Shown in pieces: positions 61,245 through 64,000 of a stretch of 64,000 nucleotides of DNA. Position numbers and translations under genes: made by a program. Below the pieces are notes generated by a model. That model did no database searches, had not been told where the DNA came from, and was given only the letters and a program-made list of their open reading frames with translations. Location: assembly GCA_964035795.1 (NCBI GenBank), contig OZ038320.1, positions 23,144,589 through 23,208,588 on the forward strand. The letters run 5' to 3'. The DNA comes from Pterobdella sp. o SKG-2022. Its lineage: Eukaryota; Annelida; Clitellata; Hirudinida; Piscicolidae. How positions within the stretch are numbered: the first letter of the stretch is position 1; each line of letters opens with the position of its first letter.

Positions 61245-64000
61245 TCATTTTAAACATTTAAAAAAATTAAATTCCAAATGATCAATTATAAAAATACTTT
61301 TAATCAGCTTGTTAAATCTTTCCATGATCATAGTTTGTTTCTCATGATGAGTATGGTAGCCTGCACACAACATGATGTAACATGATCGTAACGTACAAAA
61401 GTTCTTCAGTAAGTTTCTGACATACTGAGAGTAATGAAATTAATATTTAAATTAAATAATAAAATTATCATTTAAGAAGTACTAGTCGCTCCTTTTGCTC
61501 AATCATAGACCATGCAATGGTTAAGTCTTCATTTATAATGACTCCTCATTCAATAGTCAATAAATATTTTCATTCATACTTGTATTGATTTTTTTTTAAA
61601 TTATTTCAAATTGTATTTTCACCTTATTTGGCTTGGCGAAAAACTCATCGATCCCCTCAAGAACATTCAAATCCTAAAATAAGTTTTGGAAAAAATTTAT
61701 TTTCAGTTTTATTTATAAAAGAATCTTCACGATAAAATTTTACATACCATATTCGTTTTTTGATTAATATTTTTTCTGTTGAGCTTTGTCAATAATCCAC
61801 AGGAAGTTTTCAAACCACTAAGGTAGTTTTCGTAGGCATCGTTCGATTTAGAAAACTGTAAATTTCAACTCAATTTTAAAATAGTAGATCGCAAACTTCT
61901 AAATAAATGATTATATTTCACTAATTTATTATATCCTCCAATTTATATTCACCTGTATTGTGAAATGTTCAACAATCGCTAAGACTTTATCGTCAACGTT
62001 TGTCTGTTTTATACGATTTGAATCACTAGGATCATTAGCTAGATAATTTGAATGGTTCAAACAAAAAGAAGAAAATGGTTGGAGCGAGAAATCTGATGAG
62101 AATATTGTGGATGTAGGGATTGATGAAGATATAGAAGATAATGATGAAGAGATGGTTGAGGGTTGTGAAGAAGACGATGAAAAGTCTGGATACAGAAAAC
62201 AATCAGATGAAGCCGAATCATCACTATCATTCTGCGTTGATTATTAATGATTTATTTTTATCATGTATTCAAAAAGTATTTTTTTTACTTTAAAATAATA
62301 ATGTATGCACGTAAGCCGACCATCAGTCGACCCAAGTTGAGGAGATGGTAGCGCAATAGATATGTGCCTCTTGGCGTGCCATAATAGAAAAATAGCTATA
62401 TATAAAAGTTCTAAGATCATTCAAAAAATAATAAATTTGTTACCTGATAAAATAGACTTGTAGAGTTGACAGCTAATAAATGTTGTAGTGGTTCAGAATA
62501 TTTTTGAAAACCTTCGTCCAACTCTAGCGAGTAAGTGGTTTCTAAGTTCAAGAGTGTTTTAATTATTTGATTTATTTGTGCAAATTTATCTTCACATTTC
62601 AGTATATAGTTATTATTGAGTAGACTCTGCTCCTTCGTAGCAGCACCCTGCTTCCGTGAAGTTGTATAGTGGGGTTGAGAAATTTGATTGTTGCTAAGAT
62701 TCATGTTAGTTTTAATTGGTTTAAACTCTTGTTTTATTTTTTCATGTAGAGTATTATTATCTAAAATATTCAAAGGTTTAAATATTTTTTCGTGCCTTAT
62801 TTTCTTAAAGCTCGTTCCATTATTACTTTTACATTTGAAACAGATATCGTTTTTAAGAGATGTAATATTAAACTGTGGATCTAAATTTTCTTTATTAACT
62901 TCTTCAACATCAACAGAACTTTTGAAATATTCAAAATCCTTCATCTCATTTTCATCAACGTCACAGCAATTTCCATCTGAAAAACTTAATTTTTTCTTCA
63001 CCTCGTTAAGTTTTTTAAACCATTCAATATCTTCTGAAGCGGTACTATCACAGCTTGTGTCAGCGTTGCATTCGTTTATATCATTATAATCATAATTCAA
63101 TGTAGTTTTTATAGCACTTTTACAGTTTTCAAGTCCATTATAATTAGTAAATAATATTGACCTTGGTTTCTGGTGAATTTCAGTGTTTTTAATATCGTTT
63201 GAAAATAACTTTTCACGGTTACATTCAGTGTTATAATCACAAATGAAGTTATTTTCGTTGGAAAAGAAACATTTTTGTTCACAATTTTTATATATTACGT
63301 CTTTATAATTTCTGCAAGGTTCATAAAAGCCATTATTAAGACTTGAAAATGAGTTTGATCTCAACGATGAAGAGGAAGATGAGCTACTTTTAGAAGGCGT
63401 TTGAGGAGTGTGCAAAGATGGCAGAGATATGGAACGGGATGATATTGGTGATGAAAAAAATTCACTATCTCTACTTTTACGAAAGATATTTGGTTTGAAA
63501 GGAGACGGAGATTCGACTGATAATGGTGGGGATAAAAATGACGCTTTTATCACTTCCGGGGGTATTGTAGATGTGGAATAAAAAGTAGAAAATGGAGATG
63601 AATGAGAAATCTTTTTATTGGAAATGAAGGATTGCTGAGGCGATGTCTTGTAGTTTTGAAGATGGTGGTAGATGGAATGAAGAGTTTGTTTCTTAACTCT
63701 TTTTGTTCTTGCAGCGATCTGTTTGCTTGAACTTGTAATTTCGGTTAGATTTACTTTATTTAATTTGGGGCTATTTTCAATATCTGTAGTTCTATTGTTA
63801 CTTTTGTTGATTGTCTTCAATTTGTAAAAACTTTTTTGATTTATGCTCAGAGGATTGTAGATGTTATCAGTATTTAATAAATTTTTGCTGTAGTTAGATG
63901 TTTCGTTTGAAATATAATTTTTATCATTATCAGAGTCTTTTAGCCGATACAATTTTGTTGGTCTTTGAAAAAAACTTTTTCCGTCATTATATTGTTTGTG
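61245..64000 (-). CDS. Unrecognised large protein, Ser-rich, 3' part (partial)
   Basis: Five minus-strand exons: 64000-62444 (open at the window edge), 62231-61953, 61855-61748, 61673-61623 and 61424-61245, all phase 0, about 725 codons to a TGA stop. The long first exon is disordered and rich in Ser, Asn and Lys, with a run of serines and phrases such as SRSISLPSLHTPQTPSK. Its end becomes ordered: QIIKTLLNLETTYSLELDEG then FQKYSEPLQHLLAVNSTSLF. After a second Ser-rich segment comes KVLAIVEHFTIQFSKSNDAY then ENYLSGLKTSCGLLTKL. These helices loosely recall a divergent Dbl-homology (RhoGEF) fold split by an insertion, but the resemblance is weak and I do not assign function. The terminal exon reads YVRNLLKNFCTLRSCYIMLC and ends FFKCLK. 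The start lies outside the window. Confidence 0.75.

Overview
This is a stretch of animal nuclear DNA, very AT-rich, with many short exons, GT-AG introns and a heavy load of decayed transposons. The gene set (MZB1, FAM187, a centrosomal coiled-coil protein, COG8, deoxyhypusine synthase, ATP-specific succinyl-CoA ligase) is metazoan. The transposons (RTE-like LINEs, Penelope-like elements, tRNA-headed SINEs) and base composition suggest an invertebrate, possibly a non-bilaterian or lophotrochozoan. The species cannot be fixed from the sequence alone. Identifications rest on protein families recalled from memory; no database was searched.

Layout. Positions 1-8228, minus strand: the first two exons of an unrecognised gene that runs off the left edge, then a complete five-exon MZB1 homologue (ER co-chaperone, C-terminal REEL), then a complete 13-exon FAM187-like Ig-domain membrane protein. 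Positions 8229-8575 form a compact divergent promoter region. Positions 8576-16922, plus strand: a 20-exon coiled-coil gene that I read as CEP112-like; a LINE with an internal deletion sits in one intron. Positions 17199-23476, minus strand: COG8, tail-to-tail with the coiled-coil gene. Positions 24100-28085 are a transposon graveyard (Penelope-like pieces, SINEs, LINE remnant). Positions 28778-31551, plus strand: deoxyhypusine synthase (first coding exon not located), followed by a degenerate tandem array of about 300-bp units at 31985-33240 and a 200-N assembly gap at 34359-34558.

Positions 36100-48240 are almost wholly mobile-element sequence: a near-complete LINE (38104-41600, minus), a second LINE (42645-45100, minus) inserted beside an older plus-strand LINE, further endonuclease and reverse-transcriptase fragments, and small palindromic MITE-like elements. 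Positions 49334-50025 hold an unrecognised coding-looking block. Positions 51312-58097, minus strand: complete 14-exon SUCLA2. Positions 61245-64000, minus strand: the 3' part of a large, serine-rich, unrecognised gene open to the right edge.

The host genes are unrelated housekeeping or cell-biology genes (ER folding, Golgi tethering, eIF5A hypusination, TCA cycle, centrosome). There is no operon-like shared pathway. For the six recognised genes almost every intron phase was checked: reading frames close in MZB1, FAM187-like and SUCLA2, and in DHPS from exon 2 on. COG8 and the coiled-coil gene each keep one unresolved junction. Nothing I would call a new biological system is evident. The best leads are the Penelope-like halves in reversed order, the frame-preserving deleted LINE with a zinc-finger module, the palindromic MITE family, the array next to DHPS, and the unidentified right-edge gene.
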